Shown one piece after another: positions 15,356 to 24,110 of a stretch of DNA of 64,000 bases. Position numbers and translations under genes: made by a program. The DNA lies in the NCBI RefSeq assembly GCF_018919385.1, contig NZ_JAHLMF010000001.1, positions 1 to 64,000 on the forward strand, written 5' to 3'. The stretch is from Geomonas diazotrophica. Lineage in GTDB: Bacteria > Desulfobacterota > Desulfuromonadia > Geobacterales > Geobacteraceae. Position 1 is the stretch's first letter. The number at the start of each line of letters is the position of its first letter. The notes below the pieces were generated by a model. The model worked only from the letters and a program-made list of their open reading frames with translations, ran no database searches and had not been told where the DNA came from.

Positions 15356-16485
15356 ACTGGAACCGGCTCTGCGCCATGGCGCGCAAGGAAATGATCCAGA
15401 TCCGGCGCGACGCCCGCAGCATCGGCATCGTCATCGCCATGCCCATCGTGATGATGTTCGCCTTCGGCTACGGCGTGAGCTTCGACACCAAGCACATCCC
15501 GGTCTACGTCTACGACCAGGAGAAAAGCCAGCAAAGCCAGGACTTCCTGAAACGCTTCCAGGCGTCGGTCTACTTCAAGGTGGTAAAAACGGTGGCAAGC
15601 TACCCGGAACTGGTGCGGGCCATCGACACGGGGGATTGCCAGATCGGACTCGTGGTCCCTCCCGATTTCTCCAGGAAACTCCGCTCCGGCCGGAAGGTGA
15701 GCGTGCAGGCGATCTTCGACGGCACCGACAGCAACAGCGCGAGCCTCGGCATGAGCTACACCGAGGCGGTGGCACTGGCGCACTCGCAACAGCTCCAGCT
15801 CGAATGGCTGCAGGCACGCGGGCAGGGAGCGGCGCGGCTCCCCTTGAGCGTCGACGCCCGGACCTGGTTCAATGAGAACCTCGAGAGCATGGTCACCATC
15901 GTCCCCGGGGTGGTGGCCATGGTGATGGCGGTGGTCGGAACCTTCCTCACCTCGCTCACCGTCGCGCGGGAATGGGAGCGGGGCACCATGGAGCAGCTCA
16001 TCTCGACCCCAGTGACGCCGCTGGAGATCATGCTGGGCAAACTCGTCCCCTACGTCGTGATCGGGCTCGCCGACACCAGCCTCTGCGCCGTCATGGGGGT
16101 GTGGTGGTTCGGCGTCCCCTTCCGGGGGGAGATCTGGGTCTTCCTGCTGAGCACCTTTTTGTTCCTCACCGTGGTCCTTTCGCTTGGCTACTTCTTCTCG
16201 GTGGTCGCCAAGACCCAGCTCGCGGCAAGCCAGATCTCCCTGATCGCCACCTTCCTGCCGGCCTTCCTATTGTCCGGCTTCGTGTACCCGATCGACCAGA
16301 TGCCGCCACTGGTGCAGGGGATCACCCACGCGGTGCCGGCCCGGTACTACATGGCGATCCTGCGCAACGTCTTTTTGAAGGGATCGTCCGTCGTTACCAT
16401 GTGGCAGGATTTCCTGGGACTCGCCATCTTCGCCGCCCTGCTCGGGCTGGCGGCAACGCGGGTCTTCCGCAAGAAGCTCGCCTGA
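15352..16485 (+). CDS. ABC-2 type permease 1 (YbhS/YhhJ-like)
   Basis: A 377-residue membrane protein with the ABC-2 layout: an N-terminal membrane segment (IGIVIAMPIVMMFAFGYGV), a periplasmic domain of about 130 residues (ending LENMV-like NENLESMVTIVPG), then five membrane segments including VVAMVMAVVGTFLTSLTVA and the conserved ERGTMEQLISTPVTPLEIMLGK coupling region. It should form the transport channel together with the paralogous permease that follows. The start codon overlaps the end of ATPase 2 (ATGA). Confidence 0.9.
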   Translation: MNWNRLCAMARKEMIQIRRDARSIGIVIAMPIVMMFAFGYGVSFDTKHIPVYVYDQEKSQQSQDFLKRFQASVYFKVVKTVASYPELVRAIDTGDCQIGLVVPPDFSRKLRSGRKVSVQAIFDGTDSNSASLGMSYTEAVALAHSQQLQLEWLQARGQGAARLPLSVDARTWFNENLESMVTIVPGVVAMVMAVVGTFLTSLTVAREWERGTMEQLISTPVTPLEIMLGKLVPYVVIGLADTSLCAVMGVWWFGVPFRGEIWVFLLSTFLFLTVVLSLGYFFSVVAKTQLAASQISLIATFLPAFLLSGFVYPIDQMPPLVQGITHAVPARYYMAILRNVFLKGSSVVTMWQDFLGLAIFAALLGLAATRVFRKKLA

Positions 16486-16495
16486 GGGGGGAAAC

Positions 16496-17626
16496 ATGCT
16501 GGGCCGCCTGCGCCAGATGCTGATCAAGGAGTTCCTGCACGTAATCCGCGACAAGAGGGCGAGATTCTTCCTGTTCGCCCCTCCCGTCATCCAGACGCTG
16601 GTTTTCGGCTACGCCGCCACGCTGGAGATCAAGCACGTCCCGGTCGCCATCGTCGACTACGACAACAGCCAGGTGAGCCGCGACCTCGTCTCCCGCTTCC
16701 AGGCGAGCCGCTACTTCGAGGTGCGCCGCCTGGCCGACCGGCGCGAGATCCCGGACCTGATCGACCGGGACCAGGTGATCATGGCGCTGCAGATCAACTC
16801 GGGGTTCGCACGCGACCTGCGCAAGGGGGAGACCGCCCACCTGCAGGTGATAGTGGACGCCAGCAACTCGAACACGGCGCTGGTGGGGCTTGGGTACGTG
16901 AACCAGGTGGCCCAGGGTTTTGCGCGGCAGTACCGCATCGAGGCGCTGAACCGGCAGGCTCCCGGTGTCGCCGCCTCCCTCCCCGAGATCGTCGTGGAGC
17001 GCCGCCCCTGGTACAACCCGGACATGACCAGCCAGTGGTTCTTCGTGCCGGGAGTGATCGGCAACCTGGTGCTGGTGATCGTGGTCACCCTGACCGCCTT
17101 CGCCGTGGTGCGCGAGCGCGAGATCGGCACCCTGGAGCAGATCATGGTGACGCCGATACGGCGCACCGAGTTCATCCTGGGCAAGACCATCCCCTTCTTC
17201 CTGATCGGGCTTTTGGACACGGCGCTGATCAGCCTGGCGGGCACGCTCTGGTTCCGGGTGCCGCTCACCGGGAGCCTGCTGGTGCTGACCGCCGGGACCG
17301 TCTGCTTCATCCTGTGCATGCTCGGCGTCGGCCTCTTCATCTCCACCGTCTCGGCGACCCAGCAGCAGGCCATGGTCACGAGCTTCTTCTTCATCATGCC
17401 CGCCGTCATCTTCTCCGGCTTCGGCTCCCCCATCTCCAGCATGCCGCTGTTGCTGCAACGGCTCACCTACCTGAACCCGCTGCGCTACCAGGAGGTGGTG
17501 CTGAGAAGCGTCTACCTGAAAGGGGTCGGTTTCGACGTGCTCTGGCCCCAGATGGCCGCCATGGCGCTCATCGCGGTCGTCATGCTCACCGTGAGCGTGC
17601 TCCGCTTCCGCAAGTCGCTGGAATGA
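16496..17626 (+). CDS. ABC-2 type permease 2 (YbhR-like)
   Basis: A 376-residue paralogue of the preceding permease with the same topology: a first membrane segment near residue 20-40, a periplasmic domain, then VIGNLVLVIVVTLTAFAVVRERE with the coupling motif EIGTLEQIMVTPIRRTEFILGK and four further segments. GGGGG precedes ATG 16496. It is the last gene of the efflux operon. The two permeases presumably form a heterodimer. The substrate cannot be read from the sequence; E. coli YbhGFSR relatives handle cations and some antibiotics, and many neighbours of this type are annotated only as multidrug exporters. Confidence 0.9.
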   Translation: MLGRLRQMLIKEFLHVIRDKRARFFLFAPPVIQTLVFGYAATLEIKHVPVAIVDYDNSQVSRDLVSRFQASRYFEVRRLADRREIPDLIDRDQVIMALQINSGFARDLRKGETAHLQVIVDASNSNTALVGLGYVNQVAQGFARQYRIEALNRQAPGVAASLPEIVVERRPWYNPDMTSQWFFVPGVIGNLVLVIVVTLTAFAVVREREIGTLEQIMVTPIRRTEFILGKTIPFFLIGLLDTALISLAGTLWFRVPLTGSLLVLTAGTVCFILCMLGVGLFISTVSATQQQAMVTSFFFIMPAVIFSGFGSPISSMPLLLQRLTYLNPLRYQEVVLRSVYLKGVGFDVLWPQMAAMALIAVVMLTVSVLRFRKSLE

Positions 17627-17758
17627 GTCTCGACTCCCCGTGCGCCCCCGGAACACAACCCCTTCTTTAAATTCAAATATTGTGATATACCTACCTCCCG
17701 CGACAACTCACTACGAACGCCGGCGGAGGGACCTCTCCCGGTTGATGCGGAGGCTGCC

Positions 17759-18301
17759 ATGAAAGACGAATGCAAAAAGGAACTGATCAGCAGGCGCGAG
17801 CTGCTCAAGGGTTCGCTCTGCCTGGGGGTCTGCCTCGCGGCGGGGGGCTCCTTCCAGGAGGCGGAGGGGGCGGCGACGCCCCAGACGGCGGCGGGGCGCC
17901 CCGAGGCGGCCCGGAAACAGTTCGTGAAGACGATGAACTGCTCCCAGTCCATCCTCGAGAACTACGCGCCTGCCTACGGCGTGCAGCCGGAAACCGCCTG
18001 CAAACTGGCCACCGGCTTTGCCGGCGGCATGGCAGCCGGGCACGAGTGCGGCGCCGTCACCGCCGCCTACATGGTGCTCGGCCTCGCCCACGGCCCCAAG
18101 GAAAGAAAGGTCTTCGCCAAGATCGAGACCTTCAACGAGCGGTTCAAGGCGCGCCACAAGGAACTCGCCTGTTCGCGGCTCCTCGGCGTGGACATGGGGA
18201 CCAAGGAGGGGATGAGGGAAGCGCAGCGCAAGGGGCTGATAGCAGCCCGCTGCCCCGGCTACGTGAAAAGCGCCGCCGAGATCCTGGAGACGATGATCTG
18301 A
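17759..18301 (+). CDS. Tat-exported C-GC-A-x-x-G redox-type protein
   Basis: A 180-residue protein from ATG 17759. The N-terminus has a twin-arginine signal (ISRRELLKGSLCLGVCLAAGG). The mature part belongs to the C_GCAxxG_C_C family: MNCSQSILE, then FAGGMAAGHECGAVTAAYMVLG, then LACSRLLG and AARCPGYV supply the conserved cysteines. Here the C-G motif is GHECGAVTAA. Members are thought to act in periplasmic or cytoplasmic redox or metal chemistry; the exact reaction is unknown. A Tat signal suggests export of a folded, cofactor-bearing protein. It stands alone between the efflux operon and a two-component system. Confidence 0.8.
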   Translation: MKDECKKELISRRELLKGSLCLGVCLAAGGSFQEAEGAATPQTAAGRPEAARKQFVKTMNCSQSILENYAPAYGVQPETACKLATGFAGGMAAGHECGAVTAAYMVLGLAHGPKERKVFAKIETFNERFKARHKELACSRLLGVDMGTKEGMREAQRKGLIAARCPGYVKSAAEILETMI

Positions 18302-18421
18302 TCCCAGCCCCCGGCGTCGCCGTGACGAGCGGCGGCGCCCCTTTCTCGTGGTCTATGATCCGCCGTTTGATCGAGCGTCCCCGATTCCCCACCTTTCGAT
18401 GCACAAAAGCCCTCTAAATCA

Positions 18422-18449
18422 TTGACGTGGCGTAAACATAATGTATAGA
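18422..18449 (+). promoter_or_regulatory. Promoter for the two-component operon
   Basis: TTGACG (18422-18427), a 16-base spacer and TATAGA (18444-18449), about 85 bases before the kinase start. Nothing else is seen in 18302-18533. Confidence 0.55.
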
Positions 18450-18533
18450 ATGCGCCCCTAAGAATTTTCCCTACGCCGCGGTCATCCATTCCGACGCCCG
18501 CGGAGCCGTCCCGCCTGTCGTTGCAGGAGACCG

Positions 18534-20246
18534 ATGCAGATGGCGCAGCTGAGATACCACTCGAAAACGCGGGCGGAGTACCTGATCGCTACCGGGCGCG
18601 TCATCCTGGCGGCCTTCTTCCTGCTGGCGGTTGGGCTGGATCCTTCCGAACCCTCCCGCTACGCCCACATCACCTACGGCATCCTTTCCGCGTATCTCGG
18701 CTACTCCGTGGTGATGGCGGCGTTGACCTGGCGCCGGGGCTTTGCCTGGGGCATGCTGCACCTGATCACCCACAGCGTCGACCTGCTGGTCTTCGCCTGC
18801 CTCATGTTCCTCACCACCGGCCCCAACAGTCCCTTTTTCGTCTACTTCATCTTCATCCTGGTCTGCGCCACCTTCCGCTGGCAATGGCACGGCACCCTCT
18901 GGACCGCCGCGGCGGCCATGTCGGTCACCCTCCTGCTCGCCTGGTACCCCTCGAACCTGCTCATGGACCAGAACTTCGAGCTCAACCGCTTCATCATCCG
19001 CATCGCCTACCTGACGGTGGTGGCGGGCCTGCTGGGGTACCTGGGCGCCTATGAGGAGTCCATGCGGGAGATACTCGCCATGCTCTCCCAGTGGCCCAGT
19101 GAAACGCTGCCAGAAGAGCCGGGCGAGGAGGGGCACGGGATGCTCGGCCATGCCGCAGCCATACTGAGGGCGCCGAGGGTCGTGCTTTTATGGGAGGAAG
19201 AAGAGGAGCCCTGGCTGCACCTGCTCTGCTGGACGGCGGAGGGAAGCCGCTACGAATGGAAGGAACCGGGCGTCTTCGGCGACATCGTGGCGGAGGGACT
19301 GGAGCAGGCGAGCTTCTTCACCCGCGAGGCCGGTTCGGCACAGGCGCTGGTCGTCTGCAATACGGTCGCTGGCTTGCAGCAGCGCCGCTGCGCCCCGCTG
19401 CATCCGGAGTTCGTGCGGCGCTTCGACGTCACCTCCGCGTGCGTCTCTCCCCTTGACGGCGAGAAGATCTCGGGGTACCTGGTCGCCCTGGACCGGAGTC
19501 ACCTCACGCCGGACGACCTGGTCCTGGGCGGCATCGTCGCCCATGAGATCGCCGCCCGGCTCGACCACGCCCTGCTCTTGAAACAGCTGCAGCAGGGTGC
19601 CGCGGCGGACGAGCGCCTGCGGCTCGCCCACGACCTGCACGACGGCCTGCTCCAGTCACTGGCGGGAGCGGGACTGCAACTGGCGACGGTGAGCCGGCTG
19701 ATCGAGACGGACCCGGCCGCGGCCAGGGAGAACATACAGCAGGTGCAACAACTGCTCGCCTCGGAGCAGCGGGACCTGAGAACCCAGATCAACGACATGA
19801 AGCCGCTCTTTTACCGGCGCAAGACCGAGGAGTACGGGCTGGCCAAGCGCCTGGACGAGCTGGCCGGCCGCATCAGGCGGCAATGGGAGATCGCCTGCTC
19901 CGTGACCTGCCACACGCCGGCGCCGCGGCTGCAGCGCAGCGTGGCGCGCGAGATCTACTTCGTGGTGCACGAGGCGCTGATCAACGCGGTGCGCCACGCC
20001 GAGGCTACCACCCTGCGGGCGGAAATCAGCTTCGACGCGCAGTGGGCGCACATCAGCGTGACCGACGACGGGCGGGGTTTCGGCTTCCAGGGGTGCTACG
20101 ACCAGGACCAGTTGAGCGACCTCAAGCGCGGCCCGGTGACCCTCCGGGAGCGGATCGACGCCCTGAACGGGAAGCTCACGATCGACTCCGGCGAGCGGGG
20201 TGCCCGCCTCGACATCACCCTGCCACTCATGGAACTAGGAGGCTGA
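18534..20246 (+). CDS. NarL-type system sensor histidine kinase (HisKA_3)
   Basis: A 570-residue kinase from ATG 18534 with AGGAG five bases upstream. Roughly the first 165 residues carry five or six membrane segments and almost no periplasmic domain, so the signal may be sensed in or near the membrane. Residues ~205-360 look like a GAF-type cytoplasmic module (EKISGYLVALDRSHL). The dimerisation/phosphoacceptor motif is RLAHDLHDGLLQSLAG of the HisKA_3 family, with the ATPase domain after it (HEALINAVRHAEA and VTDDGRGFG). Its stop precedes the response regulator start by one base, so they are one signalling unit. The target genes are unknown; the hydrogenase operon lies directly downstream. 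Confidence 0.9.
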   Translation: MQMAQLRYHSKTRAEYLIATGRVILAAFFLLAVGLDPSEPSRYAHITYGILSAYLGYSVVMAALTWRRGFAWGMLHLITHSVDLLVFACLMFLTTGPNSPFFVYFIFILVCATFRWQWHGTLWTAAAAMSVTLLLAWYPSNLLMDQNFELNRFIIRIAYLTVVAGLLGYLGAYEESMREILAMLSQWPSETLPEEPGEEGHGMLGHAAAILRAPRVVLLWEEEEEPWLHLLCWTAEGSRYEWKEPGVFGDIVAEGLEQASFFTREAGSAQALVVCNTVAGLQQRRCAPLHPEFVRRFDVTSACVSPLDGEKISGYLVALDRSHLTPDDLVLGGIVAHEIAARLDHALLLKQLQQGAAADERLRLAHDLHDGLLQSLAGAGLQLATVSRLIETDPAAARENIQQVQQLLASEQRDLRTQINDMKPLFYRRKTEEYGLAKRLDELAGRIRRQWEIACSVTCHTPAPRLQRSVAREIYFVVHEALINAVRHAEATTLRAEISFDAQWAHISVTDDGRGFGFQGCYDQDQLSDLKRGPVTLRERIDALNGKLTIDSGERGARLDITLPLMELGG

Positions 20247-20247
20247 C

Positions 20248-20883
20248 ATGATACGACTGGTCATAGCCGATGACCACCCCCTGATCCTGAACGGGCTGAC
20301 GGGCCTCTTCAACTTCGAGGAGGACTTCGAGGTGCTGGCAAGCTGCAGCAACGGGCCGGACGCCCTCGAGGAGATCCGCCGGCAGCGCCCGGACGTGGCC
20401 GTGCTCGACATCCGCATGCCGGGGCTGAGCGGCATCGAGGTGGCCCGCAGGGTGACCGAGGAAAGGCTCGGCGCACGACTGGTCCTGCTCACCGCGGCCC
20501 TGGAGGACGCGGACATGCTCGAGGCGGTGATGCTCGGCATCCAGGGGGTGGTCCTGAAGGAGATGGCGCCGCAGTTCCTGGTGCAGTGCATCCGCAAGGT
20601 GCACGCGGGCGAGCAGTGGCTGGAGCGCCGCTCGGCCAAGCAGGCCCTGGAAAAGCTCCTGAAACGCGAGGCGGGGGGACGCGAGGTCTCCGGGCTCCTC
20701 ACCCAGCGCGAGATCGAACTGGTACGCATGGTGGCAGGCGGCCTGCGCAACAGGGAGATCGCCGACAGGCTCTGCATCAGCGAGGGGACGGTGAAGGTCC
20801 ACCTGCACAACATCTACCAGAAGATACACGTGGACGGCCGCGTGGCGCTTCTGCGCTACGCCCAGGATAAGGGGCTCGTGTAG
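20248..20883 (+). CDS. NarL/FixJ-family response regulator
   Basis: A 211-residue regulator. The receiver domain (1-120) has the acidic pair in VIADDHPL, the phosphoacceptor Asp in VAVLDIRMPG and the Lys in VVLKEMA. The C-terminal LuxR-type HTH is TQREIELVRMVAGGLRNREIADRLCISEGTVKVHLHNIYQK. It is coupled to the kinase gene just upstream and presumably activates or represses promoters when phosphorylated. No binding site can be assigned from sequence alone. Confidence 0.95.
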   Translation: MIRLVIADDHPLILNGLTGLFNFEEDFEVLASCSNGPDALEEIRRQRPDVAVLDIRMPGLSGIEVARRVTEERLGARLVLLTAALEDADMLEAVMLGIQGVVLKEMAPQFLVQCIRKVHAGEQWLERRSAKQALEKLLKREAGGREVSGLLTQREIELVRMVAGGLRNREIADRLCISEGTVKVHLHNIYQKIHVDGRVALLRYAQDKGLV

Positions 20884-20920
20884 CCGCCACCATTGATCTC
20901 CCGCCACATACATCCACATC

Positions 20921-21072
20921 CCCTCTCCCTTTGGGAGAGGGTCAGGGTGAGGGAGGCGTCAAGGGCAAGATGCCAGCAGCCGGCGGCGCCCTCACCCGCC
21001 CTCTGGCACCCTCACCCCCTCTTCGGGCGCCCTCCCCCCCCCTTCGGTCACCCTCTCCCGAAGAGGGAGGGG
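20921..21072. repeat. Composite REP/BIME-like palindromic repeat block (family B)
   Basis: CCCTCTCCC-TTT-GGGAGAGGG (20921-20941) is a perfect palindrome followed by TCAGGGTGAGGG. A related, opposite-facing unit, CACCCTCTCCCGAAGAGGGAGG, occupies about 21049-21070. The C-rich stretch between contains degenerate copies (CCCTCACCCCCTCTTCGGG and CCCTTCGGTCACCC). The rest of the 400-base gap (21073-21283) holds the candidate hydrogenase promoter and leader. Copies of the same unit recur at 24815-24912. Confidence 0.7.
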
Positions 21073-21183
21073 ACTAGCGCGAGATCATCGCAGCAGGCCA
21101 CCCACCAACAGACACAATACGCGTTCTACTGTCAAAGCCCCTAAACGTTGTGATTTTTTTCTCACCCGTTTCACTTTCCCCTA

Positions 21184-21211
21184 TTGCAATAAAACAACTT
21201 TCTACTAAAAT
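21184..21211 (+). promoter_or_regulatory. Candidate promoter of the hydrogenase operon
   Basis: TTGCAA (21184-21189), a 16-base spacer and TAAAAT (21206-21211) in an AT-rich stretch 73 bases before the start of hyaS. Both boxes deviate from consensus, so an activator may be needed. No sigma-54 GG-N10-GC element was seen. Confidence 0.4.
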
Positions 21212-21283
21212 CATAATTCAGCCAGTTCAGGTTCGCGCTCCAAAGAGCCCTATCGTTTCTCTGTGAGCAAAGGGGAGGCCGGG

Positions 21284-22399
21284 ATGAGCAAGACGAGAAC
21301 AGAAGCAAGGGATGACAGTGAACTTTCCATCGGCCAGATACTGAAGGAACGGGGCGTCTCCCGACGCGACTTCCTCAAGTTCTGCTCCACCGTCACGGCG
21401 GCCCTGGCGCTACCCCCATCCTTCGCCCCGTCCGTGGCCCGGGCCCTGGACGAGGTCAAGCGGCCGCCGTTAGTCTGGCTGGAATTCCAGGGGTGTACCG
21501 GCGACAGCGAGGCGCTCCTGCGCTCTGCGAACCCGACCGTCGCCGAGATCATCCTCGACATCCTCTCGGTCGACTACCACGAGACCATCATGGCCGCCGC
21601 CGGGCACCAGGCCGAGGCGGCGCTGGACAAGACCATCACCGACTACAAGGGGAAGTACTTCGCCGTCATCGAGGGCTCCATCCCGATGAAGGACGGCGGC
21701 GTCTACGGCTGCGTGGGGGGCAAGTCGCACCTGGAGCGCGCCCGCCAGGTCTGCGGCGGCGCCGCGGCCACCATCGCCATCGGCACCTGCGCCTCGTACG
21801 GCGGCATTCCCGCGGCGGCCCCCAACCCGACCGGCGCGGTGGGGGTCAAGGAGGCGGTCCCGGGTGCCACGGTGATCAACCTCCCCGGCTGCCCCTGCAA
21901 CGCCGACAACCTGACCGCCACCATCGTGCACTACCTGGTCTTCAACAAGATCCCCGCCCTCGACGGACACGGCCGGCCGCTCTTCGCTTACGGCAAGCGC
22001 ATCCACGACAACTGCGAACGACGCCCGCACTTCGACGCCGGGCAGTACGTGGAGCACTGGGGGGACGAGGGGCACCGCAAGGGGTACTGCCTCTACAAGA
22101 TGGGGTGCAAGGGACCCGCCACCTTCCACAACTGCCCCACCCAGCGCTACAACGAGAAGACCGCCTGGCCCATCGGCTCGGGACACCCCTGCGTCGGCTG
22201 CGCCGAGCCCCAATTCTGGGACGTCATGTCCCCCATGTACCGCCGCCTTCCCAACGTGCCGGGCTTCGGCATCGAGCACACCGCCGACGCCATCGGCCTC
22301 GGGCTCGCCGCGGGCGCTGCGGGCGCCTTCGTGGTGCACGGCGCGCTTTCCGCCATGAGAAAGGACAAGGAACCGGGCGAGGACGCCAAGGAGGACTAA
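21284..22399 (+). CDS. hyaS: [NiFe] hydrogenase small subunit, group 1, Asp in proximal-cluster motif
   Basis: A 371-residue protein from ATG 21284 with GGGGAGG upstream. A Tat signal (SRRDFLKFCSTVTAALALP) targets it, with the large subunit, to the periplasmic face. The proximal cluster motif, usually C-T-x-C-[ST]-E, reads G-C71-T-G-D74-S-E, so one Cys is Asp. The other proximal cysteines (GTCASYGG, PGCPCNADN) are present. The distal cluster His/Cys (RIHDNCERR, YCLYKMGCKG) and the medial cluster motifs (NCPTQRYNE, GHPCVGCAE) are intact. The C-terminal hydrophobic helix (IGLGLAAGAAGAFVVHGAL) anchors it to the membrane next to the cytochrome b. First gene of hyaSLBP. Confidence 0.95.
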   Translation: MSKTRTEARDDSELSIGQILKERGVSRRDFLKFCSTVTAALALPPSFAPSVARALDEVKRPPLVWLEFQGCTGDSEALLRSANPTVAEIILDILSVDYHETIMAAAGHQAEAALDKTITDYKGKYFAVIEGSIPMKDGGVYGCVGGKSHLERARQVCGGAAATIAIGTCASYGGIPAAAPNPTGAVGVKEAVPGATVINLPGCPCNADNLTATIVHYLVFNKIPALDGHGRPLFAYGKRIHDNCERRPHFDAGQYVEHWGDEGHRKGYCLYKMGCKGPATFHNCPTQRYNEKTAWPIGSGHPCVGCAEPQFWDVMSPMYRRLPNVPGFGIEHTADAIGLGLAAGAAGAFVVHGALSAMRKDKEPGEDAKED

Positions 22400-22400
22400 G

Positions 22401-24098
22401 ATGAGCAAGATCGTTGTCGACCCGATCACCAGGATCGAAGGGCACCTGCGCGTCGAGGCGGAAGTCTCCGGCGGCAGGATCAGCAACGCCTGGGTCTCCG
22501 GCACCATGTTCCGCGGCATCGAGAAGATCCTGAAGGATCGCGACCCGCGCGACGCCTGGTACTGGACCCAGCGCTTCTGCGGGGTCTGCACCACGGTGCA
22601 CTCGATCGCCTCCATCCGAGCCGTCGAGGACGCCCTGAAGATCCCGGTGCCCCCCAACGCGCAGCTGATCCGCAACATCATCATCGCCATCCAGAACACC
22701 CAGGACCACGTGATCCACTTCTACCACCTGCACGCCCTGGACTGGGTGGACATCACCTCGGGGCTCAAGGCCGACCCGGTGAAGACCGCGCAGCTGGCCG
22801 CCTCCATCTCGGACTGGCCCAACAACTCCCCCACCTACTTCAAGTCCGTGCAGGACAAGGTGAAGGCCTTCGTCGGCTCGGGGCGCCTCGGCCCCTTCGC
22901 CAACGCCTACTGGGGGCATCCCGCCTACAAGCTCCCGCCGGAGGCGAACCTCATGGCCACCGCCCACTACCTGGAGGCCCTGGAGTGGCAAAAGGACATC
23001 ATCAAGATCCACGCGATTCTCGGGAGCAAGAACCCGCACCCGCAGACCTTCCTGGTGGGGGGGATGTCGATCCCCATCGACCCGGACTCCCAGAACGCCT
23101 TGAACGCCGACAAGCTGATCGAGATCAAGCGCCTGCTGCACAAGGCCCAGGAATTCGTGGAGAAGGTCTACATCCCGGACCTGTTGGCGGTAGCCTCCTT
23201 CTACAAGGATTGGGCGGCGATCGGCGCCGGGGTCGGCAACTACATGTGCTATCCGGAGTTCCCGGACGCGGCGGGCAACACCTGGCTCCCCGGAGGGGCC
23301 ATCCTGAACCGGGACATCTCGAAGGTGGTGCCGCTGGACCAGAAGAAGATCACCGAGCACGTGGAGCACTCCTGGTACCAGGATGCGGGGGGGGACGGCA
23401 AGGGGCTGCACCCCTGGGAGGGGGCGACCGAGCCGAACTACACCGGTCCGAAGCCCCCCTACCAGTACCTCGACACGGACAAGAAGTACTCCTGGGTCAA
23501 GGCGCCGCGCTACGAGGAGAAACCGATGGAGGTCGGGCCGCTCTCCCGCGTGCTGGTCGCCTACGTCTCCGGTCACAAGGAGACCAAGGCTGCGGTGGAC
23601 ATGGTGCTGAAGAAACTGGGGGTCGGCCCGGAAGCGCTCTTTTCCACCCTGGGGCGGACCGGCGCCCGCGGCATCGACTGCCTGGTGATCGCGCAGCAGG
23701 CCCCGAAGTGGCTGGACGAGCTGATCGGCAACATCGCCAAGGGTGACCTGAGGATCCACTCCAACGAGAAGTGGGACCCGGCGACCTGGCCGGCGGAGGC
23801 GCACGGCTACGGCTGGCACGAGGCGCCCCGCGGGGGGCTGGGGCACTGGATCAAGATCAAGGACCAGAAGATACTCAACTACCAGGCGGTGGTCCCCTCC
23901 ACCTGGAACGCGTCGCCGCGCGACGCCAAGGGGCAGGCGGGTCCCTACGAGGCGGCCCTCCTCGGCACCCCGGTCGCGGACCCGGAAAAGCCGCTGGAGA
24001 TCCTGCGCACCATCCACTCCTTCGACCCCTGCCTGGCCTGCGCAGTGCACGTCCTCGACGCCACCGGCAGGGAGATGGTCAGGGTGAAAGCATCCTAG
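22401..24098 (+). CDS. hyaL: [NiFe] hydrogenase large subunit
   Basis: A 565-residue catalytic subunit starting one base after hyaS. The L1 motif RFCGVCTTVHSIASIRAVE (about residue 55) and the L2 motif DPCLACAVH near the C-terminus supply the four cysteines that hold the Ni-Fe(CN)2CO centre. The 15 residues after the final His (VLDATGREMVRVKAS) form the peptide removed by the maturation protease encoded two genes downstream. Splits H2 at the periplasmic side and passes electrons via the small subunit clusters to cytochrome b and the quinone pool. Length is normal for group 1 enzymes. Confidence 0.97.
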   Translation: MSKIVVDPITRIEGHLRVEAEVSGGRISNAWVSGTMFRGIEKILKDRDPRDAWYWTQRFCGVCTTVHSIASIRAVEDALKIPVPPNAQLIRNIIIAIQNTQDHVIHFYHLHALDWVDITSGLKADPVKTAQLAASISDWPNNSPTYFKSVQDKVKAFVGSGRLGPFANAYWGHPAYKLPPEANLMATAHYLEALEWQKDIIKIHAILGSKNPHPQTFLVGGMSIPIDPDSQNALNADKLIEIKRLLHKAQEFVEKVYIPDLLAVASFYKDWAAIGAGVGNYMCYPEFPDAAGNTWLPGGAILNRDISKVVPLDQKKITEHVEHSWYQDAGGDGKGLHPWEGATEPNYTGPKPPYQYLDTDKKYSWVKAPRYEEKPMEVGPLSRVLVAYVSGHKETKAAVDMVLKKLGVGPEALFSTLGRTGARGIDCLVIAQQAPKWLDELIGNIAKGDLRIHSNEKWDPATWPAEAHGYGWHEAPRGGLGHWIKIKDQKILNYQAVVPSTWNASPRDAKGQAGPYEAALLGTPVADPEKPLEILRTIHSFDPCLACAVHVLDATGREMVRVKAS

Positions 24099-24110
24099 GG
24101 GAGGTGGGCC

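Noticed and set aside
17640-17758. CRP/FNR-like site in AAATATTGTGATATA before the Tat-exported protein gene
   Set aside because: Only one half-site is recognisable; not enough to call.
20921-21072. Possible CRISPR or small RNA in the gap before hyaS
   Set aside because: Palindromic REP-like units of unequal spacing; no conserved spacer length and no promoter-terminator pair for an RNA.
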